DNA of 64,000 nt from Banduia mediterranea (lineage in GTDB: Bacteria > Pseudomonadota > Gammaproteobacteria > Nevskiales > Nevskiaceae), in the NCBI RefSeq assembly GCF_031846245.1, contig NZ_JAVRIC010000002.1:179230-243229 (forward strand). Direction: 5' to 3'. The notes under the pieces are model-generated. The model ran no database searches. It worked only from the letters and a program-made list of their open reading frames with translations, and was not told the origin of the DNA. This document shows positions 1-8,251 of this stretch, piece by piece. Numbering within the stretch: the stretch's first letter is position 1; each line of letters opens with the position of its first letter. A program made the translations under genes and the position numbers.

Positions 1-1847
1 GGCTCTCTGGGAAGGACATTCCAGGCCGGGTTGTTTTCGTTGTAGGCATTGAAAACCATCTTCTGCATATGTGGCAGCGACAGCGTCGACTGCACACCAG
101 GCGTATTCTCCATCCGCCATGCGAGACGGTCGATCATGCTCACGACGGAATAATCGATGCAGCCATCCGCCGAACCTTCTGCAATGATCTTCAGCACGTC
201 CACACCGATCGTGAAATTGCTGACGATCGCATCTGTATCCAGGTTGTAGCGAGAGTCCGGCCGAAGCTCTGGCGTACCCTGGTGCAGCTCGCCAATCGCC
301 AAGTCTCGATTGATGTACTCTGAAACACCCCAGGCCAAAGCCGTTGCCGCCAGTACGACTGCGGCCTGCCGCTTGAGAACCATATAGGATGCCACGCGCC
401 AGAGGGGCTGCAGCGCCGCATCCCTGCGCAGCTGGTGCCGCTGGAACTTCTCCGGGTTACGTATCGGCACGAACGACAGCAGGCACGGCAGCAGCACCTT
501 CTTGCAGATCACCACCGCGAACAGACCAAAGCAGGCGTTGATCGCCATTTCCTGCACGATGCCGATTGGAATCAGCAGCAAGGTGCCGAAGCCGATGAAA
601 TTTGTCACCAGCGCGGTAAGTCCGGGGATGACCAGGCGCTTATAGGTTCCCATTGCCGCGTCGTAACTGTTCAGCCTCTTGTTCGCCGCCTCCAGAAGCC
701 AGAAATTCGTGATCTGAATTCCATGAGAGACGCTGATCGCAATAACGAGGAACGGCACCAAAATCGCGAACGGATCAAGTCCGTATCCGAACAGGTGCAG
801 CATGCCAAGCTCCCAGACCACGGCCAGAAGACCACAAGACAATGGCAGAAAGGCCACCAGCCAGGAGCCGGTGTACATCCAGAGCACGATCCACACCAGC
901 AGAATAGTCAGGCCGAAAAATCCCACCACTTCGGCTGCCTTGTCGCCGATGTCGCCAACAATCTTCGCGAAGCCGATGATGTGGATATCAACCGACTCGT
1001 TGTAATCCGGATTGTCGATCTCAGAGACTGCCAGGTCGCGTCCGCTCAACTCGGTAGTCGCAACATTGCCGCTTTCATCCTTGTACTGGACATCGACATC
1101 AGAGAAGTCGAACAGCAGCCCCCTCGGATCGCTGTACGTGGTTTTCACGACTTCCCCCGCCTCTAGCGGGGGAAGATCGCTCTTGAGCCGCAGTTCCCAC
1201 ATCTTGGGGCTGGTGAAACGCTGCCTGATCTGCTCGAGTCTATCCGCCGTTTCGAAATAATCGAGCTTCTCGTCGGTGACTGGATCGCGCTCCAACAGCT
1301 CGCCGAAAATCATCGCGCCGCGCTCGTCGTTGGCGACCAGGCGGCCGACCACGCCCGCCTTTTCCACGTTGCGCCGGACTCCTTCGAGCATTTCCGGGGT
1401 GGGGGTGAAGTCCGCCGGCACCACGTTGCCGCCCCGGAAGCCCTCCTCCACGACCTCCAGGTAGCGCACATCGGGCGTCATGATCGAGCTCACTCGGGAG
1501 CGATCCATGCCGGGCAGAAAGAACATGGCATCCGTCGCTTTGCGCAGCGTATCCATGAACGCAGGCTCATAGATATCGCCGTTGCCCTCCTTCTGCATCA
1601 CGGCGAACAGCACGAGGTTGGCCCCTCCGAATTCGCGCTGGTACTCTTTGAACACTTCGATGTACGGATGCCCGAGCGGTAGCTGCTTCTCGAAGCCCGC
1701 GTCCAACCGCAGCTGGGTCGCCTGCCAGCCGAGAAACAGCGTGGCCAGCGTGAGCACAATGAGCAGTCGCGCCCGCTTGTGGAAAATGATCGGTACGGTG
1801 ACATCCACATACCATTTCGCAAAACCGCCTTTGACCTCACCGTGCAT
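1..1847 (-). CDS. RND/MMPL-type exporter, partial (3' end outside window)
   Basis: About 615 residues are visible and the C-terminus lies beyond base 1. One membrane helix near residues 28-42 (RLLIVLTLATLFLGW) is followed by a large periplasmic domain (about 45-300). A helix bundle from about 307 carries SHGIQITNFW near 374-383, a signature I associate with the RND-superfamily predicted exporters often found beside DUF1302 and DUF1329 genes. The ATG at 1847 is preceded by GGAGA at a good distance. It is the last gene of the minus-strand catabolic/envelope train and probably supplies the inner-membrane pump. The substrate is unknown; the neighbours suggest a lipid or steroid-like compound. The second half of the pump cannot be checked here. 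Confidence 0.85.
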   Translation of the reverse strand, partial: MHGEVKGGFAKWYVDVTVPIIFHKRARLLIVLTLATLFLGWQATQLRLDAGFEKQLPLGHPYIEVFKEYQREFGGANLVLFAVMQKEGNGDIYEPAFMDTLRKATDAMFFLPGMDRSRVSSIMTPDVRYLEVVEEGFRGGNVVPADFTPTPEMLEGVRRNVEKAGVVGRLVANDERGAMIFGELLERDPVTDEKLDYFETADRLEQIRQRFTSPKMWELRLKSDLPPLEAGEVVKTTYSDPRGLLFDFSDVDVQYKDESGNVATTELSGRDLAVSEIDNPDYNESVDIHIIGFAKIVGDIGDKAAEVVGFFGLTILLVWIVLWMYTGSWLVAFLPLSCGLLAVVWELGMLHLFGYGLDPFAILVPFLVIAISVSHGIQITNFWLLEAANKRLNSYDAAMGTYKRLVIPGLTALVTNFIGFGTLLLIPIGIVQEMAINACFGLFAVVICKKVLLPCLLSFVPIRNPEKFQRHQLRRDAALQPLWRVASYMVLKRQAAVVLAATALAWGVSEYINRDLAIGELHQGTPELRPDSRYNLDTDAIVSNFTIGVDVLKIIAEGSADGCIDYSVVSMIDRLAWRMENTPGVQSTLSLPHMQKMVFNAYNENNPAWNVLPRE

Positions 1848-1884
1848 CAAATTTCTCCAGGTACCCGAAAAACAATAGAAGTAC

Positions 1885-2039
1885 TAACGGCCCTGCCGCC
1901 AAGCGGGCACCACCCCGCAGAATGAATCCGCTGCGGCATGGCCGTTCCCCTCACCCACCGTTCGCATTCGCGAGCGGTCCCCTCTCCCGCAAGCGGGCGA
2001 GGGGAGGTCGGCATCACGCCGCAGCGTGATTCACGTTAA
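1885..2039 (+). repeat. Multi-hairpin intergenic repeat, copy 1
   Basis: A block of about 150 bp starts with TAACGGCC and ends with CACGTTA. It contains four successive palindromes: the outer arms AACGGCC(C/A)TGCCGC and GCGGCATGGCCGTT, a short TTCGC/GCGAG-type hairpin, CTCTCCCGCAAGCGGGCGAG, and ATCACGCCGCAGCGTGAT. The same order recurs at 37402-37549 and 42330-42479, and the first hairpin alone at 21963-22020. This copy lies between the lipoprotein gene's stop and the exporter start. Confidence 0.85.
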
Positions 2040-2065
2040 ATCTGCGCAAGTTAAATCTACGCAAG
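2036..2065. repeat. 15-bp tandem direct repeat
   Basis: TTAAATCTGCGCAAG is followed at once by TTAAATCTACGCAAG (14 of 15 identical), at the edge of multi-hairpin repeat copy 1. The rest of the gap up to 2200 shows nothing recognisable. Confidence 0.7.
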
Positions 2066-2200
2066 GGTCGACAGCACTGAAGCCAGTATGACGTTCAAGG
2101 GTGACGCAAGCGTGGGATCAGATCCTGCGCTTAGCGCCACTGCTTTACGTGAGCTTTGTCCTACTGCCATCAATATTCATGCGACGCCGATGCAGCGCGA

Positions 2201-2893
2201 TCACCCTCCATCATTGACGCAGACCTCAAGCACGCGCAACGCATTGAGCACCTGCAGGCCTCCGCCGAAATCCAGTCGTACCTCATCGAAAGGCGCGCCG
2301 ACCTTGACCCCGACAAATCGCGACGAAGCTACCGATGGCGTGAGCAGGAGGGACGGAAGGTCCAGCAGACTCAAGGCAATGGGAACATTGGCTTCTTCGA
2401 GCGCCGTCGATTCCTGTTCCTCGCCGTTGAGGAACGTGGTGATAGTGGCATTCTGGTTGAGGGCAATCGTCAGCGGAATCGCGTCGTCTTCGCCCGCGAC
2501 GGAGAACGCGACCATCGCGCCGATCGGATGCACGCGCGCCGTGTCGAACACGGACACGTAAGCCGTCCCGGCCACCGCCACAGGCACATTGAGCGTTGCC
2601 CCCGTCGCGGGATCCTCGTCGACAACCGCCTCGGCATCCATGACGGAGCACAGCACACAGACGCCGGCAATGCCGCTCTCCAGCAAAGCCCGCGGCGCCT
2701 GCAGGGGCTCATACGCGTTGCCTGGGGCGCACTGCTCCGGCACCGACGCAAACCCGGAGCCAGCGCCGCCGTTGGGACTGTCCGGATCGCTGCAGCCCGC
2801 CAGTGATGCGCCAAGGATAGCGGCGGCGACAAGGCTTACCGAGCTCCAGGACCGCCGCTGCGGCGCCGGTGAACACAAATTCATATTCGTCAT
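2201..2893 (-). CDS. Small envelope lipoprotein, copy 1 of the duplicated module
   Basis: 230 residues. An N-terminal hydrophobic stretch ends in LAGC (residues 31-34), a lipobox, so a lipid-anchored envelope protein is expected. The mature part has further cysteines (EQCAP, VCVLC, EVCV) that could form disulfides, and ends with a DEVRLDF-type strand. It closely resembles the protein at 7535-8248 over its whole length, including CxxC plus VVD and TITTFL.G.EQES. I do not recognise a named family. The residue pattern recalls a beta-sandwich domain of surface proteins, but this is only an impression. It starts 15 bp after the DUF1302 gene stop, so the two are probably co-translated and may act together in the outer membrane. 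Confidence 0.8.
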   Translation of the reverse strand: MTNMNLCSPAPQRRSWSSVSLVAAAILGASLAGCSDPDSPNGGAGSGFASVPEQCAPGNAYEPLQAPRALLESGIAGVCVLCSVMDAEAVVDEDPATGATLNVPVAVAGTAYVSVFDTARVHPIGAMVAFSVAGEDDAIPLTIALNQNATITTFLNGEEQESTALEEANVPIALSLLDLPSLLLTPSVASSRFVGVKVGAPFDEVRLDFGGGLQVLNALRVLEVCVNDGG

Positions 2894-2908
2894 GTGTCGT
2901 TCCCCCGA

Positions 2909-5446
2909 TCAGAACTGGTACTTGATGTAGAAGCCGAGATTGTCTCGATCAGCCATCAGGTTATTGTGGCCTGCCCCCCCGTAAAGGTTGTAGGCGACGT
3001 TGAAGGACAGCGCCTTTTCGTAGCGGACCTCCACGACCGTGGTCAGCGAGTAGCGTCCCTCCACGAAGTTGAAGTGCGGCGCCGGCGAGTTGCCGTGGAT
3101 GTCGTGCTGCCAGAGAAACAGCGGGGAAATGCTGATTGACGGTAAGACAGACTCGTACAGAATGCGGCCAACGACCTTGTAACCCCAGGAAAACGCGTCC
3201 GCGAAGGCATCGCGCGGCGCCTGCCAGGGGTTGAAGCGGATACCGTCCGGCCCGATGGTGCAGGCGATGTTGGTGGAACAGGCCTGGCGCGAGCCGTCGG
3301 CGCCACTGCCATCGGCGCCAGCCGAGGCGTGCGTGTATGCGGTGAGCGGACCCTCGATCTGCAACTCGTCGAAGTCCGGCATGTTCAGCACATGTGTGGC
3401 GGCGACTTCGTAGATGAAGAGCACCTGGTCGGCGCCGATCAACTTCGAAGGCCAGTCAGAGCGGCTGTACAGTCGCGTCGCGCCGAGATTGTACTGCAGC
3501 ACGTCGAATTCTTCCCAGCCCCGGATCCGCTGATTCGGCCCTGGTTCATCGCCCAGACTTCCGCCGCGATACGGCACGAGAAAGCTGGGAAACGCACGCG
3601 CGGGACTGGGCACCCCGGCGAGCAGCAGGAACGCGGTATCGTTGAAATACGGGTTGCCATTGGCATCCGTCGCATCGCCGGTGTCGTAGACGTAGTACTG
3701 CCCCGTCGTGTTCTGCCCGTTGCCCCCCGGAACGCCCGGACTGTTCTCGTCGTAACCCACCGCCGCGACCGTGCCGTCGCAGCCGTCGCTGGGGTCATTG
3801 CAATGACCCAGCGTCGGCTGCATTGCCGCGAACAGCACATCGACCAGCGAGACCTGCAAGGGCAGATTGGGTCGATAGGCGACTTCACCCTGGAAGGAAT
3901 AATCGCCATAGGTGGTGTTGAAGCTGAGCCCGAACATCTTGAGATCTTCGGGGTAGGTGAGCTGCACATTGGCCGTATCGAGCGGGATGATTTCGCTGTC
4001 GGGCTTGCCCGGCTGCGGGACCAGCAGGTTCAGCACACCCGTAACGGCATCCAGTGGCGTGCCATCGATACCTAGCGTGTTCAGAACCTCCGGCCGCGCG
4101 CTCAGAATGCCCGCGAGGTCCGTCACGGCCTGTAACGGGGCGCCCGGGTAACCGTTGGCCACGAGATTCAGGTTGGGACAGAGCGTGAGGATATCAAACG
4201 TATTGTTGGCATTGCGCCCCTCCGGGTTGCCGGCCGCCCGCATGCAGCTTGCGTTGGTGGAATAGCCGTCCACATACGGCAGCTTGGAATGGTAGTTCAT
4301 GAAGTAGAATCCGAACTCGGTGCCGTAGTTCAGGTCCGAGAAGTACTTCAGGCTGATACCATACTCCCCGCCGTCCCGCGCCTCGTCATCGCGCAGCCGG
4401 CCCACGCTCAGCGTCGTCATCGAAACCAGGCCGAACGGATTGGAGATCCTGGTTCCCATCTGATCGAGGTCGTCGGTCGCCTGGCCGAAGCTGGCGTTCA
4501 GACGATCCGGACCCAGATTGTTCGTTCCCGCGTCGAGAAACGAATAAAAAGTCCCCGGCGCAGGGATCTCCACCGGCCTCCATTCGAAGGCGTAGTGCGC
4601 CTGCAGGCTCAGCGAGCTCGTCAGGTTGACGAAGACATTCGCCATGTTGACCGGAATGAACAAGTCCTCAAGCAGGGCGTTGCCCAGCCGGTAGATATTG
4701 TTGGCATTGACCGGATTGGCCTGCGACAGACTGTTGACGATCGCCGCCGTACTTTCACCCCAGTTGACCACCTGCTTGCCGACGCGTAGCAACACGTCCC
4801 TATCCATCAGGGTGAATGGAACGGTGAGATGCAGATCGAGCAGCTCGTAAAAAAGATACTCGTCCGCAATGTTGTCCGGGCGCTTCTCCCGCACCAGGGT
4901 GCCACTGGTGAGTACATCGCCGTAGTAGCGGTTTCCGTACGGGTCTCCGCGGGTGGCCACCTGGTCGTAGTTGTCCGGCGTCGTCTTGTTCGGGTAGGTC
5001 TCGACAAAGTCGTAGTTGACCGGGTCGTAGAGGCCGCGCCCGCGCACGAAAAGCTCCATATCCCCAAACCCGAACTTGACGTCGGTGTTCAGCACAATCG
5101 GAGCCTGGACGATGTCGCCCTTGTCGTAGTTGAGATTGCCGTTGTCGAAATTCATCGACGCCTGCCCCGGCGCGTCGCGCAGGTGCGCCGCGGGATAGCT
5201 TTGGTCGCGGATGACGCCCTGACACAGCTGATAGGTTCCAGCACAAACGTCTGGGTTCAGGTTGGACTTGCCGACAAGATAATCGGCGCGGTCGTGCAAC
5301 CGCCATTGCGCCCCAGCGGTCAACGTGTTGTTCAAAATGGCGTTGATGTCCTCGCCAAACAAATCAAAGCTGAACTCGCGTGCGCTGCCGCTCGCTGACC
5401 ACAGTGCCAGGCTCGCGGCGCACGCGATTATCCACTTGTTCCTCAT
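2909..5446 (-). CDS. DUF1302-family outer-membrane protein, copy 1
   Basis: 845 residues with a signal peptide (cleavage near ASGSA-REF, about residue 22). The rest is a strand-rich, aromatic-rich chain ending in FYIKYQF, the terminal-Phe pattern of outer-membrane beta-barrels. Sequence features such as NNTLTAGAQWRLHDRADYL, VNWGESTA and FNTTYGDYSFQGE match what I know of DUF1302 (PF06980-type) proteins, which are found with DUF1329 and RND exporters in degraders of hydrophobic compounds. The ATG at 5446 follows GGGGAGA. It is a long paralogue of 8252-10786. A role as an outer-membrane channel or docking protein is inference. Confidence 0.88.
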   Translation of the reverse strand: MRNKWIIACAASLALWSASGSAREFSFDLFGEDINAILNNTLTAGAQWRLHDRADYLVGKSNLNPDVCAGTYQLCQGVIRDQSYPAAHLRDAPGQASMNFDNGNLNYDKGDIVQAPIVLNTDVKFGFGDMELFVRGRGLYDPVNYDFVETYPNKTTPDNYDQVATRGDPYGNRYYGDVLTSGTLVREKRPDNIADEYLFYELLDLHLTVPFTLMDRDVLLRVGKQVVNWGESTAAIVNSLSQANPVNANNIYRLGNALLEDLFIPVNMANVFVNLTSSLSLQAHYAFEWRPVEIPAPGTFYSFLDAGTNNLGPDRLNASFGQATDDLDQMGTRISNPFGLVSMTTLSVGRLRDDEARDGGEYGISLKYFSDLNYGTEFGFYFMNYHSKLPYVDGYSTNASCMRAAGNPEGRNANNTFDILTLCPNLNLVANGYPGAPLQAVTDLAGILSARPEVLNTLGIDGTPLDAVTGVLNLLVPQPGKPDSEIIPLDTANVQLTYPEDLKMFGLSFNTTYGDYSFQGEVAYRPNLPLQVSLVDVLFAAMQPTLGHCNDPSDGCDGTVAAVGYDENSPGVPGGNGQNTTGQYYVYDTGDATDANGNPYFNDTAFLLLAGVPSPARAFPSFLVPYRGGSLGDEPGPNQRIRGWEEFDVLQYNLGATRLYSRSDWPSKLIGADQVLFIYEVAATHVLNMPDFDELQIEGPLTAYTHASAGADGSGADGSRQACSTNIACTIGPDGIRFNPWQAPRDAFADAFSWGYKVVGRILYESVLPSISISPLFLWQHDIHGNSPAPHFNFVEGRYSLTTVVEVRYEKALSFNVAYNLYGGAGHNNLMADRDNLGFYIKYQF

Positions 5447-5880
5447 CTCGATCTCCCCTCAGAGTGTCTCGTCTCTCACACCAGTAACCTTGCACAGCCT
5501 CAGAAGAACAGCCTCGACCGTCAGTAGGCAACGCCAGGAGCGCTGCTCGCCATTTATACTTTATTGAATTCTTATGGTTTATTGACTTCTGGAGGTCACT
5601 CGCCCTTCTGCGAGGCGTGCCCCAAACATTCCCAGCCGCTGCAAACGGAGCCTGGGCCACCACCACATCCACAAAATTACGTCGACGAAAGGTTTCCGTC
5701 AAGCGACGAACGGGGGTTGCCTGTCGGACGACCGCCGTATTGACCAGCGTCTTGCAAAGCCACCCCAGCCGACCGTGACCGTAGCCCCCTTGGACTGCCC
5801 GCCTCACATAGATTGCGGCATGAGCAACCCAAGGGGGATCTGACCCTTAGCTGGTGACCAGCACTTGCAGCCTTGGTGTC
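5447..5880. other. Non-coding gap upstream of DUF1302 copy 1
   Basis: 434 bp with no convincing gene, although the equivalent gap in the second module copy is only 155 bp. Around 5550-5590 there is an AT-rich patch that reads TATAAA on the minus strand, a possible promoter for the DUF1302 copy 1 gene. I saw no clear -35 box. A weak AAGGG/CCCTT hairpin lies at about 5831-5850. Confidence 0.4.
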
Positions 5881-7242
5881 CTACTTGGCCGTTCTTTGCT
5901 GAATGCTTGAGGGTTCGAAATAGCTGTCCCTGTAGTCAACCGACCCGTCGTTAGGCTGGTCCTCATTGACCATCGCAGTCACAAAATAACGTCCGCTGTT
6001 GAAGTGATAGATCACTTCCGGAATCGTCGTGCTGGCCATGACATTCGAGGCGTAGATCAGATGCCCCTCTTGAAACTGCATTAGCTGCCCTTCGTGGTCA
6101 TAGTTGTCGCGCGCCACGATATTCCAGCTGTCCTCGTCAATATAGAAGCGGATCTTCGCGAAGGTGTGGCGCAGGTTCGGCAGGTTTTCGGCCTCGACCA
6201 CCCAGACGCGGTGCAGTTCGTAGCGCGGCAGGTCCGGGTTGACGTGCTTGGGGCGGGCAATGTCGGCGTACTTGATCTTGTTGCCGGCGATCTTGTAGGA
6301 GTTATAGGGAATGTACATCTCGCGCTTGCCAAGCAGCTTCCACGTGTAGCGCTCGAGCACGCCGTTGAACATGTCCACCTGGTCGTAGAACTGGTGGCCA
6401 TCCGTGCCCTCGTAGGGGTTGTCGCAGCACACCGCCGGCGCTCGACGGATACGCTTGATCGCGGGTGAGTAAAGCCAGGCCGAGCGGCCCTGCGGCCCCG
6501 TGCCGGCTTTTTCGTGGGCGAGAATGAAGGTGCCCGCCAGACGCGGCGGCGCCACCGTCTCGGAAATGTACTTGATCGACGGCACACCGGGCTTGAGCTC
6601 CAGCGGCGGATCAATTTGCGGATTGTTGTAGTAAAACTTGACCTCTTCGATGATCTTCGTCATCGTGAACGTGCCGTCTAGCTGCACGATCATCTGGTTG
6701 TTGTATCGCTCGAACGCGTTGCCGCGATACTTCATCTTGTGATTCCAGATCGGCTCGGCGCCCGACTGCGGAATCGGGAAAGGTATACCCAAGAATGCGC
6801 CCTTCGGCTCGTCTACGGACTCAAGTGTTGCTTTGGCAGCGTTGACAATCGAGCCATCGAGAATTTCCTTGGGGAAGTTCGCGATGCGGTGCGTCGGATA
6901 GACATTCATCCGGTAGGAGTCTGGATAGCGCTTCAGCAACTCCTTGTGCCCCTCGGTCATCTTGTCCGCGTACTTCTCCAGGTTGGCCGCGCTGATGGTG
7001 AACAACGGTTTTTCCGATTCTATGTCGGGATAGCTCGGCCAGAAACCCTTGAGCGGACCATTCTGCGGCCTTGGCTTCCATTCAGGGATGGAACCATCTT
7101 CGTTCCCCGCCCTGATTGCGCCCACCGGCGTCAGTTCCTTTCCGAGCTTGGCTACTTCCTCGGGGGGAGCCTTGGCCATGGCCGGCAACGCGACCGCCAA
7201 GCTCAGCGATGCCCAACATACACTCTTGAGTATTCTCCGCAC
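5881..7242 (-). CDS. DUF1329-family periplasmic protein, copy 1
   Basis: 453 residues from a GTG at 7242, preceded by GAGGAG. An upstream in-frame ATG at 7329 would add a long, untypical leader and lacks a ribosome site. A signal peptide ends at ALPAMA-KAPPEE. The body (KLGKELTPVGA, IPEW, PQSGAEPIWNHKMKYRG, IRRAPAVCCDNPYEGTDGHQFYDQVDMFNG, YELHRVWVVEA) matches DUF1329 (PF07044-type). I recall this family as having a LolA/LolB-like lipid-binding fold, but am not certain. It is nearly collinear with 10942-12309. It probably ferries a hydrophobic substrate between the exporter and the DUF1302 protein; that role is inferred from context. Confidence 0.88.
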   Translation of the reverse strand: MRRILKSVCWASLSLAVALPAMAKAPPEEVAKLGKELTPVGAIRAGNEDGSIPEWKPRPQNGPLKGFWPSYPDIESEKPLFTISAANLEKYADKMTEGHKELLKRYPDSYRMNVYPTHRIANFPKEILDGSIVNAAKATLESVDEPKGAFLGIPFPIPQSGAEPIWNHKMKYRGNAFERYNNQMIVQLDGTFTMTKIIEEVKFYYNNPQIDPPLELKPGVPSIKYISETVAPPRLAGTFILAHEKAGTGPQGRSAWLYSPAIKRIRRAPAVCCDNPYEGTDGHQFYDQVDMFNGVLERYTWKLLGKREMYIPYNSYKIAGNKIKYADIARPKHVNPDLPRYELHRVWVVEAENLPNLRHTFAKIRFYIDEDSWNIVARDNYDHEGQLMQFQEGHLIYASNVMASTTIPEVIYHFNSGRYFVTAMVNEDQPNDGSVDYRDSYFEPSSIQQRTAK

Positions 7243-7534
7243 GAAACAATCTCCTCTCTTGAGATAATTGCGCATTAAGGTAATTGCGTAATGGCAATGA
7301 TTGCAACTGTCCGCCCCCTCACGCAACACGCTTCACGCAAGCGGCAAGCCTGACAGCTTTGGTTTCTACCGAATGTTTGATAGGGACGCTTTTTTACGCG
7401 AACCACGCGCGAAACGCAATAGGCCGCCCGGCAGCCGGCCTCTCGGCGTCAAGCGGAGATCCACACCTCTGCCGTGCGTTGTGCGCGTTCCCGCAACCCT
7501 CCACCGGGACCCGCTGGTGAGTGGCCTACGGCTT

Positions 7535-8248
7535 CTACGAGCCGCCGCTCAGACAGATGGCATACACCCGCAGGCTGTTGAGCAGGTTGACGGCGCCGCC
7601 GAAATCGAGGCGCACCTGGTCGAACTCGCGCCCGGCGACCAGGCCGACATAGCGCGTGGCCAGGTTGGGCGCAGGCGGCAGCAACGCCGGCACGTTCAGG
7701 ATTTGCAATGCGATGGGCGGGCTGCCTTCGGAAGCGCGCGTTGACTCCTGTTCCTGGCCACCCAGAAAGGTCGTGATCGTGGTCTGCTGCCCGACGGCCA
7801 CCGTCAGCGGCACTGCGCCGTCGTCTGCGGCCACCAGAAAGCCAACCTGTGCACCCGCGGGATTGACCCGCGCGCTGTCAAACACCGAGACGAAAGCCGT
7901 GCCCGCCAGCCCCAGCCCGACCTGCATCGTCGCATGGTTTTGCAGATCCTGGTCGACCACTGCGTTTGCATCGACGACCCGGCAGCCGACGCAACCGCCG
8001 GCGATTCCCGACTCGACAACCGCGCGCGGCGCCAGCAATGGCGCAAACTGCCGTCCGGGTGCGCAGGACTCGGGCGCCGAGATCGAAGTGCTGCCATGTG
8101 TGGGGTCGTCCGGGTTGTTGCCGCAGCCCGCCAAGGCTGCCGACAACGCGAGCGCCCCCGCCTGAAGCAACCGGTGTGTGGGCGTGTGCGCCGACGGTGG
8201 CCGGCTGTTGTCGCTCGGTACGCTTGGCCAAGTATGCATGTTCATCAT
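7535..8248 (-). CDS. Small envelope lipoprotein, copy 2
   Basis: 237 residues. The hydrophobic leader ends in LAGC near residue 42, a lipobox. The rest aligns with 2201-2893: ESCAPG, GGCVGCRVVDANAVVD, FVSVFDSARVNPAGA, TITTFLGGQEQES and FDQVRLDFGG. The conserved cysteines suggest disulfide bonds in the periplasm or at the surface. It starts 3 bp after the stop of DUF1302 copy 2, tight coupling that repeats the arrangement of copy 1. Function unknown; a partner of the DUF1302 barrel is the natural guess. The 292-bp gap between its far neighbour's start (7242) and its own stop shows no gene. Confidence 0.8.
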   Translation of the reverse strand: MMNMHTWPSVPSDNSRPPSAHTPTHRLLQAGALALSAALAGCGNNPDDPTHGSTSISAPESCAPGRQFAPLLAPRAVVESGIAGGCVGCRVVDANAVVDQDLQNHATMQVGLGLAGTAFVSVFDSARVNPAGAQVGFLVAADDGAVPLTVAVGQQTTITTFLGGQEQESTRASEGSPPIALQILNVPALLPPAPNLATRYVGLVAGREFDQVRLDFGGAVNLLNSLRVYAICLSGGS

Positions 8249-8251
8249 CGC

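Noticed and set aside
435..1166. Plus-strand frames of 240 and fewer codons over the exporter gene
   Set aside because: They lie antisense to a well-supported RND exporter and show Arg/His/Gln-rich, motif-free composition typical of shadow frames in GC-rich DNA.
5364..5807. 147-codon minus-strand frame upstream of DUF1302 copy 1
   Set aside because: It overlaps the DUF1302 start region, has no domain or ribosome site and looks compositionally random.
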